A program made the position numbers and the translations under genes. Shown here one piece after another: positions 1 through 7,905 of a stretch of DNA of 64,000 bases. The notes below the pieces were generated by a model. It did not search any database. It saw only the letters and a list, made by a program, of their open reading frames with translations, and was not told where the DNA came from. Source of the DNA: Bacteroidaceae bacterium (GTDB taxonomy: Bacteria; Bacteroidota; Bacteroidia; Bacteroidales; Bacteroidaceae); contig JAFXXQ010000001.1 of assembly GCA_017542145.1 (NCBI GenBank), positions 62,001 through 126,000 of the forward strand, written 5' to 3'. The stretch's first letter is position 1, and each line of letters starts with the position of its first letter.

Positions 1-2
1 CT

Positions 3-896
3 TCCCATACCGATTCTGAGGAGCTTATCATCAAGGAGATAACCCCTCTCACGGACAAAGACTGCTTCTATGTGGTGCAGCGCATCAAGGAGACATTTAC
101 CTATCCCATTCACGAACACAGCGAATGTGAACTCAATTTGGTGGAGAATGCCGCCGGAGCACGGCGCGTGGTAGGCGACTCTGTGCAGGTCATTGATGAC
201 CTCGACCTCGTCCTCATCACCGGCTCTAACCTCGAACATACCTGGGAACAGCACCTCTGCACCTGTCATTCCATCCGCGAGACCACCATCCAGTTCTCTC
301 CTGACCTGCTACCTGACGGGCTGCTCCGCAAGAATCAGCTCAACGCCATTGGCCAACTCTTTGAAAAAGCCCGCAATGGCCTCTCCTTTCCTATTCATGT
401 GGTTCGCAAGGTCTATCCCCGCATTATTGCCTTGCCTATGATCAAGGGCTTCGACGCCTTCGTGCAGTTTCTCACCATCCTGGACGAACTCTCAAAACAT
501 GCTGACGAGGCGGTACAGCTTTCCTCGTCGGCTTTCGTCAAGGTGGAGCAGGTCAGCGAGAGCCGTCGCATACAGAAAGTGCAACACTACATCAACACGC
601 ACTTCCGAGAACTTATCACACTCCCTCAGATGGCCGACATCGCTGGCATGACGCCCACATCGTTCAGTCGTTTCTTCCGTTTACGTACAGGGCGGTCATT
701 CTCCGACTATATTATCGACGTCCGTATCGGTTCGGCAGCCCGCCTGCTCGTCGATACCTCCATGACTGTGTCTGAAATATGCTTCGACAGCGGTTTCAAC
801 AACCTCTCCAATTTCAACCGCCTTTTTCGCAAAAAGAAGGGCTGCTCGCCCAGCGAGTTCCGCGCCAACTATAAGAAAAAGAAAATCATTTACTGA
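3..896 (+). CDS. AraC-family transcriptional regulator, 5' end outside the window
   Basis: The reading frame is open back to the window edge, so the start lies upstream; the first GTG in the window (72) is not a convincing start because the preceding 23 codons read as good protein. About 297 residues are visible. The N-terminal part contains a cupin-like ligand-sensing stretch (YPIHEHSECELNLVENA). The last 100 residues form the double helix-turn-helix of AraC/XylS proteins, with MADIAGMTPTSFSRFFR as the first helix pair and the family signature around SEICFDSGFNNLSNFNRLFR. It lies 29 nt before the mannanase gene on the same strand, so I infer that it controls mannan use in response to a sugar. 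The ligand cannot be read from the sequence. Confidence 0.9.
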   Translation, partial: SHTDSEELIIKEITPLTDKDCFYVVQRIKETFTYPIHEHSECELNLVENAAGARRVVGDSVQVIDDLDLVLITGSNLEHTWEQHLCTCHSIRETTIQFSPDLLPDGLLRKNQLNAIGQLFEKARNGLSFPIHVVRKVYPRIIALPMIKGFDAFVQFLTILDELSKHADEAVQLSSSAFVKVEQVSESRRIQKVQHYINTHFRELITLPQMADIAGMTPTSFSRFFRLRTGRSFSDYIIDVRIGSAARLLVDTSMTVSEICFDSGFNNLSNFNRLFRKKKGCSPSEFRANYKKKKIIY

Positions 897-925
897 AACA
901 TTCACAATTTACAATAAACAAGGTT

Positions 926-2260
926 ATGAGAAAATCTTTTTGTTTTTTTGCTCAGCGAAGCTCCTTAACCGTATGCTTCATTTTTTTTCTTTCATTATTA
1001 TCAGTCCTCTTCGTCAGCTGTCATTCTGCTGCCCCTAAGGCATCCCCCTTCGTCCATGTGGAGAACGGGCAGTTCGTCCGGGGTGGACAACCTTACTATT
1101 TCGTTGGCACCAACTTCTGGTACGGTGCCATCCTCGGCTCTACGGGGCAGGGTGGCGACCGTGCCCGTCTTGCGCGAGAGCTTGACTACCTGAAGAGCAT
1201 CGGCATCGACAACCTGCGCGTCCTCGTGGGCGCCGACGGCGAACGGGGTGTACCCGCTAAGATTGAACCCACGCTGCAAACCGCTCCGGGCGTATATAAC
1301 GACACCATCTTTGATGGGTTGGATTACTTCATGGCTGAACTGGGCAAACGCGACATGACCGCCGTGCTCTACATGAACAACTCGTGGGAGTGGACGGGCG
1401 GCTACAGCGTCTATCTCGAGTGGGCCGGCGAGGGCAAGGCACCCATTCCTGCCGTCGACGGCTGGAACGCCTTCCAGCACCACGTGGCGAAATACGCCCA
1501 GAACGACAGCGCAAAGGCCATGTTCAAACGCCACGTCCAGCACGTCGTCACCCGCACCAACCGCTACACGAGAAAACCCTATACCGAAGACCCCGCCCTC
1601 TTTGCCTGGCAGATAGGCAACGAGCCACGTCCCTTCGGGCAGAGGAACTTCAAGGCCTTCGAGGAGTGGGTGCTGGACGTCGCGGCACAAATTAAGGGCC
1701 TCGATCCCAACCACATGGTGGCTACCGGCAGCGAAGGCAAGTACGGCTGTGAGAGCGATGTGGCGATGTGCGAGCGCATCCATGCCGACAAGAACATCGA
1801 CTACCTCAACTTCCACCTCTGGCCGCTCAACTGGAACTGGATTTCCGACAGCACCGTCTGCGAGAACCTGCCTGTGGCAAAGCGCGAGGCAAAGGCCTAT
1901 ATCGACCTCCATGCCGAAATGGCTACCCGCATCGGTAAGCCGATGGTGATGGAGGAGTTCGGCTTCCCACGCGACGGTTTCCAGTTCAGCAAAACCTCCA
2001 CGACCCATTGCCGCGACGAGTTCTACGCCTATATCTTCAGTCTCATCGAGGCCGACCGTGCGGCCAAAGGTCCGTTTGCCGGCTGCAACTTCTGGGGTTG
2101 GGGCGGCTTTGCCGAACCTTCGACGCAGCACATCTGGTGGGCCGTAGGCGACGACTACACGGGCGACCCCGCTCAGGAGCAGCAGGGACTCAACTCCGTC
2201 TTTGCCTCCGATGAATCCACGTGTAACATCATCCGCGATGCAGCCCAGCGACTTCGTTAG
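926..2260 (+). CDS. GH5 (subfamily 7-like) beta-mannanase, lipoprotein
   Basis: A 444-residue secreted endo-beta-1,4-mannanase that would cut mannan or glucomannan backbones at the cell surface. A hydrophobic signal segment (about residues 14-31) ends in a lipobox-like LFVSC with Cys32. The core begins with FVRGGQPYYFVGTNFWYGA, typical of GH5_7 enzymes. WQIGNEP around Glu233 supplies the acid/base, and VMEEFGF around Glu344 supplies the nucleophile. Length and both catalytic motifs look intact. The 3' end overlaps the epimerase gene by 23 nt, which suggests translational coupling. The family is clear; the choice of mannan rests on resemblance to GH5_7 and on the epimerase neighbour. Confidence 0.88.
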   Translation: MRKSFCFFAQRSSLTVCFIFFLSLLSVLFVSCHSAAPKASPFVHVENGQFVRGGQPYYFVGTNFWYGAILGSTGQGGDRARLARELDYLKSIGIDNLRVLVGADGERGVPAKIEPTLQTAPGVYNDTIFDGLDYFMAELGKRDMTAVLYMNNSWEWTGGYSVYLEWAGEGKAPIPAVDGWNAFQHHVAKYAQNDSAKAMFKRHVQHVVTRTNRYTRKPYTEDPALFAWQIGNEPRPFGQRNFKAFEEWVLDVAAQIKGLDPNHMVATGSEGKYGCESDVAMCERIHADKNIDYLNFHLWPLNWNWISDSTVCENLPVAKREAKAYIDLHAEMATRIGKPMVMEEFGFPRDGFQFSKTSTTHCRDEFYAYIFSLIEADRAAKGPFAGCNFWGWGGFAEPSTQHIWWAVGDDYTGDPAQEQQGLNSVFASDESTCNIIRDAAQRLR

Positions 2261-3443
2261 TGCCGCTCGCACTATGCTTACCGAGGTCATCCTCCCGTTC
2301 TGGATGACCCGTATGCCCGACCCCCGCGGCGGGTTCTACGGACGCATCGACGGGCTGGGCAACGTTCATCCCGAAGCCGAGAAGGGCGCCATCCTCAACG
2401 CCCGTATCCTCTGGACGTTCTCCGCCGCTTACCGTATTCTTGGCGACCCCGCTTACCTCGATATGGCTACCCGCGCCAAATGCGCCCTGCTGGACAACTT
2501 CTTCGACCCTGAGTATGGCGGCGTCTATTGGTCGCTCCATCCCGACGGCACGCCTAAGGACACGAAGAAGCAGATCTACGCCCTCGGATTCGCCATCTAC
2601 GGTCTCTCGGAGTATGCTCGCGCTACGGGCGATAAGTCGTCGTTGGCACACGCCATAAAACTCTTCTTCGACATCGAGAACCACAGCTTCGACACCGAGC
2701 GGAACGGCTACTTCGAGGCCTTTACCCGCGAGTGGGGCGAGATTGCCGACATGCGCCTGAGCGACAAGGATGCCAACGAGCGTAAGACCATGAACACCCA
2801 TCTCCACATCCTCGAGCCCTACACCAACCTCTATCGTGTGTGGCCCGATGCCCGCCTCGCTGCAGCCATCCGTAACCTCATCGACATCTTCGTCGACCGC
2901 ATCCTCGACCCGCAGACCTTCCACCTGCGCCTTTTCTTCGACGACGACTGGACCTCGAAAGTCGATAAGACCTCCTACGGCCACGACATCGAAGCCTCCT
3001 GGCTCCTTCACGAAGCTGCCTTGGTGCTGGGCGATGATGCCCTGCTGGCTCGCGTGGAACCAGTCGTCCGCGCCGTTGCCCAGCAGGCTGATTCCGACAT
3101 CCTCTACCACTCGTCGTGCCAGTGGTGGGAGTATGCCGAGACGGTTGTCGGCTACTATAACGTCTGGCAGCATTTTGGCGATGCGGAAGCTTTGGACAAG
3201 GCTTTGAATACATGGAATTTCATAGAATCCCATCTGGTTGACCGTCAGCAGGGCGAATGGTTTTGGTCGGTCACCCTCCCTGACTATGCCCCCAACCGCG
3301 TTGAGGACAAGGCAGGCTTTTGGAAATGCCCCTATCACAACTCTCGCGCCTGCCTCGAAATCATCGAGCGCTCCCACGCCATACTGTGCATGCACGAACT
3401 GTACCTGCACGGGCGGGAAAAGCCCCTCCATCCATCGCGATAG
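2238..3443 (+). CDS. Cellobiose/mannobiose 2-epimerase (AGE family)
   Basis: A 401-residue cytoplasmic (alpha/alpha)6-barrel enzyme that would convert the reducing glucose or mannose of a beta-1,4-disaccharide at C2. In mannan pathways, mannobiose becomes mannosyl-glucose. I chose the ATG at 2238 because MQPSDFVSAARTMLTEVILPFW matches the usual N-terminus; a longer frame exists from TTG 2202. Family motifs are RGGFYGRIDG near the start, NTHLHILEPYT, GHDIEASWLLHEA and the C-terminal PYHNSRACLEI, which carry the histidines expected for catalysis. There is no signal peptide. It overlaps the upstream mannanase by 23 nt. In known mannan loci a GH130 phosphorylase acts next, but none is visible here. 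Confidence 0.87.
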   Translation: MQPSDFVSAARTMLTEVILPFWMTRMPDPRGGFYGRIDGLGNVHPEAEKGAILNARILWTFSAAYRILGDPAYLDMATRAKCALLDNFFDPEYGGVYWSLHPDGTPKDTKKQIYALGFAIYGLSEYARATGDKSSLAHAIKLFFDIENHSFDTERNGYFEAFTREWGEIADMRLSDKDANERKTMNTHLHILEPYTNLYRVWPDARLAAAIRNLIDIFVDRILDPQTFHLRLFFDDDWTSKVDKTSYGHDIEASWLLHEAALVLGDDALLARVEPVVRAVAQQADSDILYHSSCQWWEYAETVVGYYNVWQHFGDAEALDKALNTWNFIESHLVDRQQGEWFWSVTLPDYAPNRVEDKAGFWKCPYHNSRACLEIIERSHAILCMHELYLHGREKPLHPSR

Positions 3444-3500
3444 CGTGTTAAACTCACCCACGATCCGTATCATTTGCTGCTCTATGTGACACTGATACGA

Positions 3501-3544
3501 CACTTACCCTGCACTTACCCTGCACTTGGCGTGCACTTTCGTGA
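3501..3544. repeat. 11-bp tandem repeat, four units
   Basis: Units CACTTACCCTG, CACTTACCCTG, CACTTGGCGTG and CACTTTCGTGA follow one another with an exact 11-bp period, just after the epimerase gene. The first two are identical and the last two have drifted. No function is visible. Confidence 0.7.
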
Positions 3545-3706
3545 TATCTTTTTTGTTTTTTTTCTTCTGATACATAGTTGTTTAGGTATTAATAAACGCA
3601 TGTTTTTTGCCACATGTGGTTATTCTCTCGCGCGCACGCGAAACCCTTGCCTTCTTCTCGTATTCGCCATCGGCTGTCTCACGGACGTACCCCTGTCCTA
3701 TCCGCA

Positions 3707-3934
3707 TCACTTGCAAAAGCCTGTGTTTGACTTACATAAATTTTCCTTCACTCGTGCAATATCATTTTTTTTGAACAATATATCTAAAGTTTCTTGATAC
3801 ATGTATTCGTTTAGGAAGGGTCCCATTTCCTTATGCACCTGTTGGCACAGACCTACGACTCTGTAACATTTGTTTTTCAGCTCTGCAGCAAGGTTCGAGT
3901 TGCTATCTGCAAGTTTTGAAATAGTGTAATTCAT
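3707..3934 (-). pseudogene. Truncated GxxExxY (PDDEXK_3-like) protein
   Basis: 75 residues that match the N-terminal half of the small GxxExxY family: YRVVGLCQQVHKEMGPFLNEYMYQ corresponds to the family's vHxxlGpGf-E-vYq region. Full members are about 125-135 residues and continue into a nuclease-like core, which is missing here: the frame ends soon after KKNDIARVKENL, and I see no continuation in the other frames of the following 200 nt. The last residues (KSNTGFCK) look unrelated to the family. This is most likely a decayed fragment. It lies beside the structured element at 4002-4180. Confidence 0.6.
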
Positions 3935-4001
3935 AACCAGATATTCTTTATTGACAAAATACAGAATCAGCAGATATTATTGTGGCACCATACGTTTTTT
4001 A

Positions 4002-4180
4002 GGCTTGAAAAGCCGTTGTTTTTGCTCACGAAGTATGTGCCATCTCTGCAAGAGACAAAGATGAGAGGTGGCTGTTTTACCTAAATGCTCCATTTAAGGG
4101 AAAAGAGCTACCGCTCATCTGGCAAGGACTGGAAGTCCGGCACATACTGCGTGAGGGTTTTTGAGGTTTTTGTGAAAAAC
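4002..4180. other. Cloverleaf-like structured element (candidate ncRNA or folded mobile-DNA end)
   Basis: A closing stem pairs 4025-4041 (CTCACGAAGTATGTGCC) with 4139-4155 (GGCACATACTGCGTGAG), 16 of 17 pairs. It encloses three stems in order: 4043-4047/4051-4055 (TCTCT, loop GCA, AGAGA); a 14-bp arm 4060-4073/4106-4119 with one mismatch and one G-U, capped by an inner stem 4082-4086/4092-4096; and 4126-4130/4134-4138 (GGACT, loop GGA, AGTCC). This is a four-way junction. Similar small hairpins flank it: 4002-4006/4010-4014 (GGCTT, loop GAA) and 4162-4169/4173-4180 (loop GTG). No gene covers it. The strand is unknown because the fold works on both. It could be an RNA, or an inverted-repeat end of a non-coding mobile element. 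I do not recognise the family. Confidence 0.6.
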
Positions 4181-4361
4181 TTAACAGTCGCCTCTCGTAC
4201 GCGCGCCCGTGCACGGGAAATCAGGCCCCAGCTCCTGTAAAATGTCAGTATTTTTCTTCATAGTTCAGCGTCTATCAATGGGTTAAACAATAAATCGGTG
4301 TCCTCCAAGTGCACGCTAGGTGCACGCCAGATGCCCACTAAGTGCAGGTAAGCGCAGATAA

Positions 4362-4441
4362 ACGCACTGCGTTGGCATACGGACGCACTGCGTCTGCATA
4401 CGAATGCACTGCGTTGGCGAGCGAACGCACTGCGTTCTGAC
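4362..4441. repeat. 21-bp tandem repeat, four units
   Basis: The motif ACGCACTGCGT (with small changes) starts at 4362, 4383, 4404 and 4425, an exact 21-bp period. The spacer between motifs is variable (TGGCATACGG, CTGCATACGA, TGGCGAGCGA). Because 21 is a multiple of 3, open frames run through it on both strands and read as 7-residue repeats, but I regard these as shadows. It sits about 200 bp before the next gene. Confidence 0.75.
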
Positions 4442-4600
4442 TCATGGAAGTTACATGCATCCCGCAAAATTACGCCCAAACATATTCTACCGCTGCACAC
4501 GGGTACAGCATGTGTCTTCAGAAAAATTGTTCCTTTGCAAACGAATTATTAACAATACCAACCCCTCCCTCCGTATGTCGAAGAAAAAACGGCTGTATGC

Positions 4601-4631
4601 TTGCATTTCTCCGCAGTACGCCGTACCTTCG
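4601..4631 (+). promoter_or_regulatory. Bacteroidetes-type promoter of the TPR lipoprotein gene
   Basis: A -33 element TTG at 4601-4603 is followed after exactly 20 nt by TACCTTCG at 4624-4631, close to the TAnnTTTG -7 consensus. The ATG at 4650 follows within 20 nt, giving a very short leader. This position argues for the 4650 start. Confidence 0.6.
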
Positions 4632-4649
4632 CACGGAAAAAGTCAGGAT

Positions 4650-6329
4650 ATGAAAAAAAGAAAGCGCAGTCTCCTCCTGAGTACGCTTCTGCTGCTGATG
4701 GTGGCAGTCGGTCTTTCGTCGTGCCGTCGTACCGCGTTCCACGACGCCCTCGTCCGTGCCGAAGCCCTCATGGAGACAGACCCCCACGCCGCCCGCGCTG
4801 TGCTGGATAGCCTGTCTGATCACTGTTCACTAATCACTGATCACTTTTCCCAAAGGGATGCTGCTGATTACGCTTGGCTTCGCACGCAGACTGACTATAA
4901 ATGTGACATCCCGCTCACGTCCGACTCCCTCGCCCGCATCGCTACGGACTACTACAGTACGCCGCGCCGCAAAAACTACCACGCCGCCATGGCATGGTAC
5001 ACGCTGGGCTGCACTTACATGGATATGCAGGAGGACTTACAGAGCATCGATGCTTTTTTGAAAGCAAAGCCCCTCTTCCCCGATACCTTAAACAGATACT
5101 ACACCCTTTGCCTTCAGAATCTGGGCAAACTATATACGGGTCACTACATGTTCTCCGAGGCGGAAGGATACCTCCGTGATTTCAACCGACTTTGTGCTCT
5201 GCGGAACGACTCGGCTCTGATGGCACATGCGGACTATCTTTTGGGAAAATCCCTTATGTGGGCATCCCGTTTCGACGAAGCTAATGCCCGTTTCGATGCT
5301 GTTATCAGGAATCGTTTTACCACGCCACGCTATCGCCACCGTGTCATGTTTCAGAAAGCCAAGATATATTTGCACCATAAGCACGACTGCGATTCGGCGC
5401 TTCATTTCATCAATGCCTATCTGTCCGGCACCTCCGACGATCCCTTTGCCGGCCTTTCTGTGAAGGGGGATATTTTCTGTGCCCGTGGTGAGCAGGACTC
5501 CGCCTACGTCTGTTACAAGGCCGCTGCCTCTGACGTGGCCGAGCTCAATACACAATGTAACGCCTACCGGCATCTAGCCGAACTCTCCTCCTTATTAAAG
5601 AAAACCGACGAACCCATACACGAATATACTGAGAAATACGCTGTTCTGCTTGATTCTGTTTTTAAACAGGCGCAGCGCGATGAGATTAACACCCTCATCC
5701 GCCGTCAGGAAGCCCAGTTGCAAGCGGCAAGGGAGGTCACGGCTAAACGGACAAGACTATTCCTGAATCTCCTGGCGGCATTCCTTCTTGTGCTGTTCTT
5801 CCTTGCACGACGTGCAGGAAAGCTGCACGCCGAGTCGAAATGGCAAAGGAGAAAGTCAGCCATCAAGTTGGAGGCTGTGGAGAAGAATGCAATACCTGAA
5901 GAGCTGGATGAAACAGATGTTGTTGAGGAAGCACATCCCGCCCATACCGTTTCCACGCTTGAAACGCGCAAAGCATTGGTGGAACTCTGTCGCACGAAGT
6001 TCTCCGCTGGGAAATGGAACAGGCTCTATTCTTTGGAGGATGCCACTGGCAGAATGGACGAAAAGGAATTGCAGGAACTGAAGCGGACGCTCAATAGGCT
6101 GATGGACGATTTGCAGAGCCAGCTTTCTGACGATTGCCTTAACCTTACTCGCGATGACATCTATGTCTGCAGCCTCTCCATGTTGGGGCTGCCGAAGAGG
6201 GTTATAGCCTATTGTTTTGGCACAACCGAGCATGCTGTCTATTGCCGCTACACACGGTTGCAGAAGAAACTTACACCCATATGGCAGCAATTGGTCTTTT
6301 CAAAAGAAGAAAAAGCCGAAAACGCATAA
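4650..6329 (+). CDS. TPR lipoprotein with membrane helix and C-terminal regulatory-type domain
   Basis: 559 residues from ATG 4650; the frame is open further upstream to 4404, but 4650 gives a clean lipoprotein signal (LLLSTLLLLMVAVGLSSC, Cys25) and lies just after a promoter. The body is helical TPR-like repeats starting at FHDALVRAEALMETDPHAARAV. A hydrophobic helix lies near residues 370-387 (LFLNLLAAFLLVLFFLARRA). The last 120 residues (RDDIYVCSLSMLGLPKRVIAYCFGT and onward) resemble the LuxR-like/HTH tails of Bacteroidetes TPR sensor proteins. I infer a membrane sensor-regulator. A microrepeat at 4817-4850 (TCACTGTTCACTAATCACTG) sits inside the coding sequence. The family is fairly sure; the role is not known. 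Confidence 0.8.
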   Translation: MKKRKRSLLLSTLLLLMVAVGLSSCRRTAFHDALVRAEALMETDPHAARAVLDSLSDHCSLITDHFSQRDAADYAWLRTQTDYKCDIPLTSDSLARIATDYYSTPRRKNYHAAMAWYTLGCTYMDMQEDLQSIDAFLKAKPLFPDTLNRYYTLCLQNLGKLYTGHYMFSEAEGYLRDFNRLCALRNDSALMAHADYLLGKSLMWASRFDEANARFDAVIRNRFTTPRYRHRVMFQKAKIYLHHKHDCDSALHFINAYLSGTSDDPFAGLSVKGDIFCARGEQDSAYVCYKAAASDVAELNTQCNAYRHLAELSSLLKKTDEPIHEYTEKYAVLLDSVFKQAQRDEINTLIRRQEAQLQAAREVTAKRTRLFLNLLAAFLLVLFFLARRAGKLHAESKWQRRKSAIKLEAVEKNAIPEELDETDVVEEAHPAHTVSTLETRKALVELCRTKFSAGKWNRLYSLEDATGRMDEKELQELKRTLNRLMDDLQSQLSDDCLNLTRDDIYVCSLSMLGLPKRVIAYCFGTTEHAVYCRYTRLQKKLTPIWQQLVFSKEEKAENA

Positions 6330-6402
6330 GTCCTATTTACAGGAATTTAAGTCCTGCTTAAAAATGAGATAGCCGATTCTCAAAAATGAGATAGGAAAAT
6401 AG

Positions 6403-6433
6403 TTGCAGTTACAAAGGAAGAAAAATACCTTTG
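6403..6433 (+). promoter_or_regulatory. Bacteroidetes-type promoter upstream of the 6541 gene
   Basis: TTG at 6403-6405, a gap of exactly 20 nt, then a perfect TACCTTTG at 6426-6433. The gene start at 6541 follows after a leader of about 100 nt that contains no other obvious signal. Confidence 0.75.
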
Positions 6434-6540
6434 CACCACGTTTAGTTTATTAACTCTTTAATCTTAAAGTATTCTGAATTCCTATTTTCATTCAGAACTA
6501 TAAACGGCTCCAAATTGTTAATCCATTAATATACAATATT

Positions 6541-7419
6541 ATGAAATCACTTTTCAAAAGAAACACCCTAAGTGTGGCTGTTTGCATTGGACAGATTGGT
6601 CTTTTAAACGCCCAAACAGAACCAGCACCCTCATTTTTGTTTTCATTGGAAGGAATAGAGGATGTTGTTAGCATGTACACGGACGAAACTGCACAAACGT
6701 TCTATCTGCATACCGATAGCATTTTGTACACAGTTTCAAGGAGTGGAAACATTATTTCCTCCGAAGGAAGCAAAGTGAAATGGGCCTGCCGGGAAGAGAG
6801 CAGAATGTATTTTCATGAAGAAGGAGAAAACTCCATTTCTAATGAAGAAGGAGACACGATACTGTTTTTTCCTGATGAATATCAAGAGCCTACTATATAT
6901 CTAAAGGGAGCAAAGCCTATGTTCCGAAAATCTGGGATTTTCTATTGGTGGTTTGGAGGTAGGGAAGGTGGAGGCCGTTCGGACGCATTCTTTATGGTAA
7001 CAGAAGAAAAAGTTGAAAGACTGAAATACTGCCCTTTTCCATGCAGGGGATTAGTGTTGTTGAATGATAACATACTTTTTTTTACATATGTTGGATATCA
7101 AAACGAAACACAGAAAGGTTTTTTCAGCTTTTTCTCAATCAACGACCCAGGGGGAGGAAATCCATATCAATTACCATTGGCAATTGACCTTCCTGTAGGC
7201 CTTTCGTTGGTAGAAAATGTATTTTACATTTGGTCAAATGAAACGAATACTATGTATACAATCCCTCAGTCTTACTTTGACAACATTTTAACGAACATCC
7301 ACAAAAAATATGCCGACTCTCAAGAAGAGTCTAATTCTTACGACCTTACGGGCCGCCCCGTGGATGGCACGCAGAAGGGCATCCTCATCCGTAACGGAAA
7401 GAAGGTGCTGGTGAAGTAA
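6541..7419 (+). CDS. Secreted protein of unknown function with type IX-like C-terminal tail
   Basis: 292 residues with a signal peptide (MKSLFKRNTLSVAVCIGQIG, cleavage probably after LLNAQ). The middle reads as beta-rich and may be propeller-like, but I recognise no family. The C-terminus YDLTGRPVDG... GILIRNGKKVLVK matches the short sorting tail of proteins exported by the type IX (Por) system; the same tail occurs on the 790-residue protein at 22324. It is less GC-rich than its neighbours. It has its own promoter at 6403-6433 and a terminator directly after. I infer a surface or secreted protein. Confidence 0.75.
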   Translation: MKSLFKRNTLSVAVCIGQIGLLNAQTEPAPSFLFSLEGIEDVVSMYTDETAQTFYLHTDSILYTVSRSGNIISSEGSKVKWACREESRMYFHEEGENSISNEEGDTILFFPDEYQEPTIYLKGAKPMFRKSGIFYWWFGGREGGGRSDAFFMVTEEKVERLKYCPFPCRGLVLLNDNILFFTYVGYQNETQKGFFSFFSINDPGGGNPYQLPLAIDLPVGLSLVENVFYIWSNETNTMYTIPQSYFDNILTNIHKKYADSQEESNSYDLTGRPVDGTQKGILIRNGKKVLVK

Positions 7420-7490
7420 GCGAAAGGCTGAGCTTTACGAAAGGAAATCCCTTTAAAGGGATCTAATCATTAGCTTACTATCATTCTTTG

Positions 7491-7519
7491 AGGCGCGGCA
7501 CAGCCGCGTCTCTTTTTTT
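7491..7519 (+). terminator. Rho-independent terminator of the 6541 gene
   Basis: A GC-rich stem (GCGCGGC, loop ACA, GCCGCG) is followed by a run of seven T. It starts about 70 nt after the stop codon at 7419. Confidence 0.8.
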
Positions 7520-7667
7520 CGTTTCCATCGTCCTTCGGCCGAGGATTGACGCGTTAAACTTGAATGCCATTTTCCCATCTGAAGAAAAGCTTTTTCTGTC
7601 GTACGTAAAAGGCTCGTTGTCTGTGTAGAATCAAAGGAGAGAAAATTTTCATCGCAATGGTTAAATG

Positions 7668-7750
7668 TTTTCACTGCAATGAAAGATTCTTTTCACTGCG
7701 ATGAAAGAAAGTTTTCACTGCGATGATTAACTCTTTTCACTGCGATGAAA
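7668..7750. repeat. 22-bp tandem array of a palindromic unit
   Basis: TTTTCACTGCRATGA starts at 7668, 7690, 7712 and 7734, an exact 22-bp period. Each unit is itself an inverted repeat (TTTTCA ... TGAAAA). A related inverted copy (TTTTCATCGCAATG) lies just before, near 7645. It is in the 640-nt gap between the 6541 gene and the convergent esterase gene; apart from the terminator, this array and the hairpin at 7860 I see nothing in that gap. Confidence 0.75.
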
Positions 7751-7859
7751 AAACGGTATTCTTTGATATTGTCATTCTGATGTCAGAAAACACTAAAATA
7801 ATTCGCAAAATTTGGATAATTGGCCGACAAAAAAGTTTTTTAAGAACGGCGAACGGACG

Positions 7860-7905
7860 GAGCAGCGAGTACAAAGCAAACTTGTTTGCTCTGCCGAGTC
7901 GTGAC
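7860..7905. repeat. CTTG-loop hairpin element, copy A
   Basis: GAGCAGCGAG leads into a hairpin AGCAAA (7875-7880), loop CTTG, TTTGCT, then CTGCCGAGTCGTGAC. Two related copies lie at 38979-39020 and 58951-59000. All share the CTTG loop and a following TGCCGA, while the stem bases differ but stay paired. Confidence 0.6.

Noticed and set aside
1001..2290. Long open frame of 429 codons on the minus strand over the mannanase gene
   Set aside because: It mirrors a GC-rich gene with clear catalytic motifs; its product shows no domain and is rich in Val, Gly and Ala as expected for an antisense shadow.
2229..3503. Minus-strand frame of 424 codons over the epimerase gene
   Set aside because: The plus-strand frame has all the family motifs of the epimerase; the reverse product has none.
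3474..3797. Plus-strand frame of 107 codons with hydrophobic stretches
   Set aside because: It begins in the 11-bp tandem repeat, overlaps the GxxExxY remnant on the other strand and has no recognisable protein pattern.
4025..4155. tRNA or tmRNA from the cloverleaf shape
   Set aside because: The closing stem is 17 bp and the central arm 14 bp, there is no anticodon loop, T-loop or CCA, and the length is wrong.
4258..4500. Minus-strand frame of 80 codons with a QRSAFVC-type repeat
   Set aside because: The protein repeat is just the 21-bp DNA repeat read in frame; no start signal or family.
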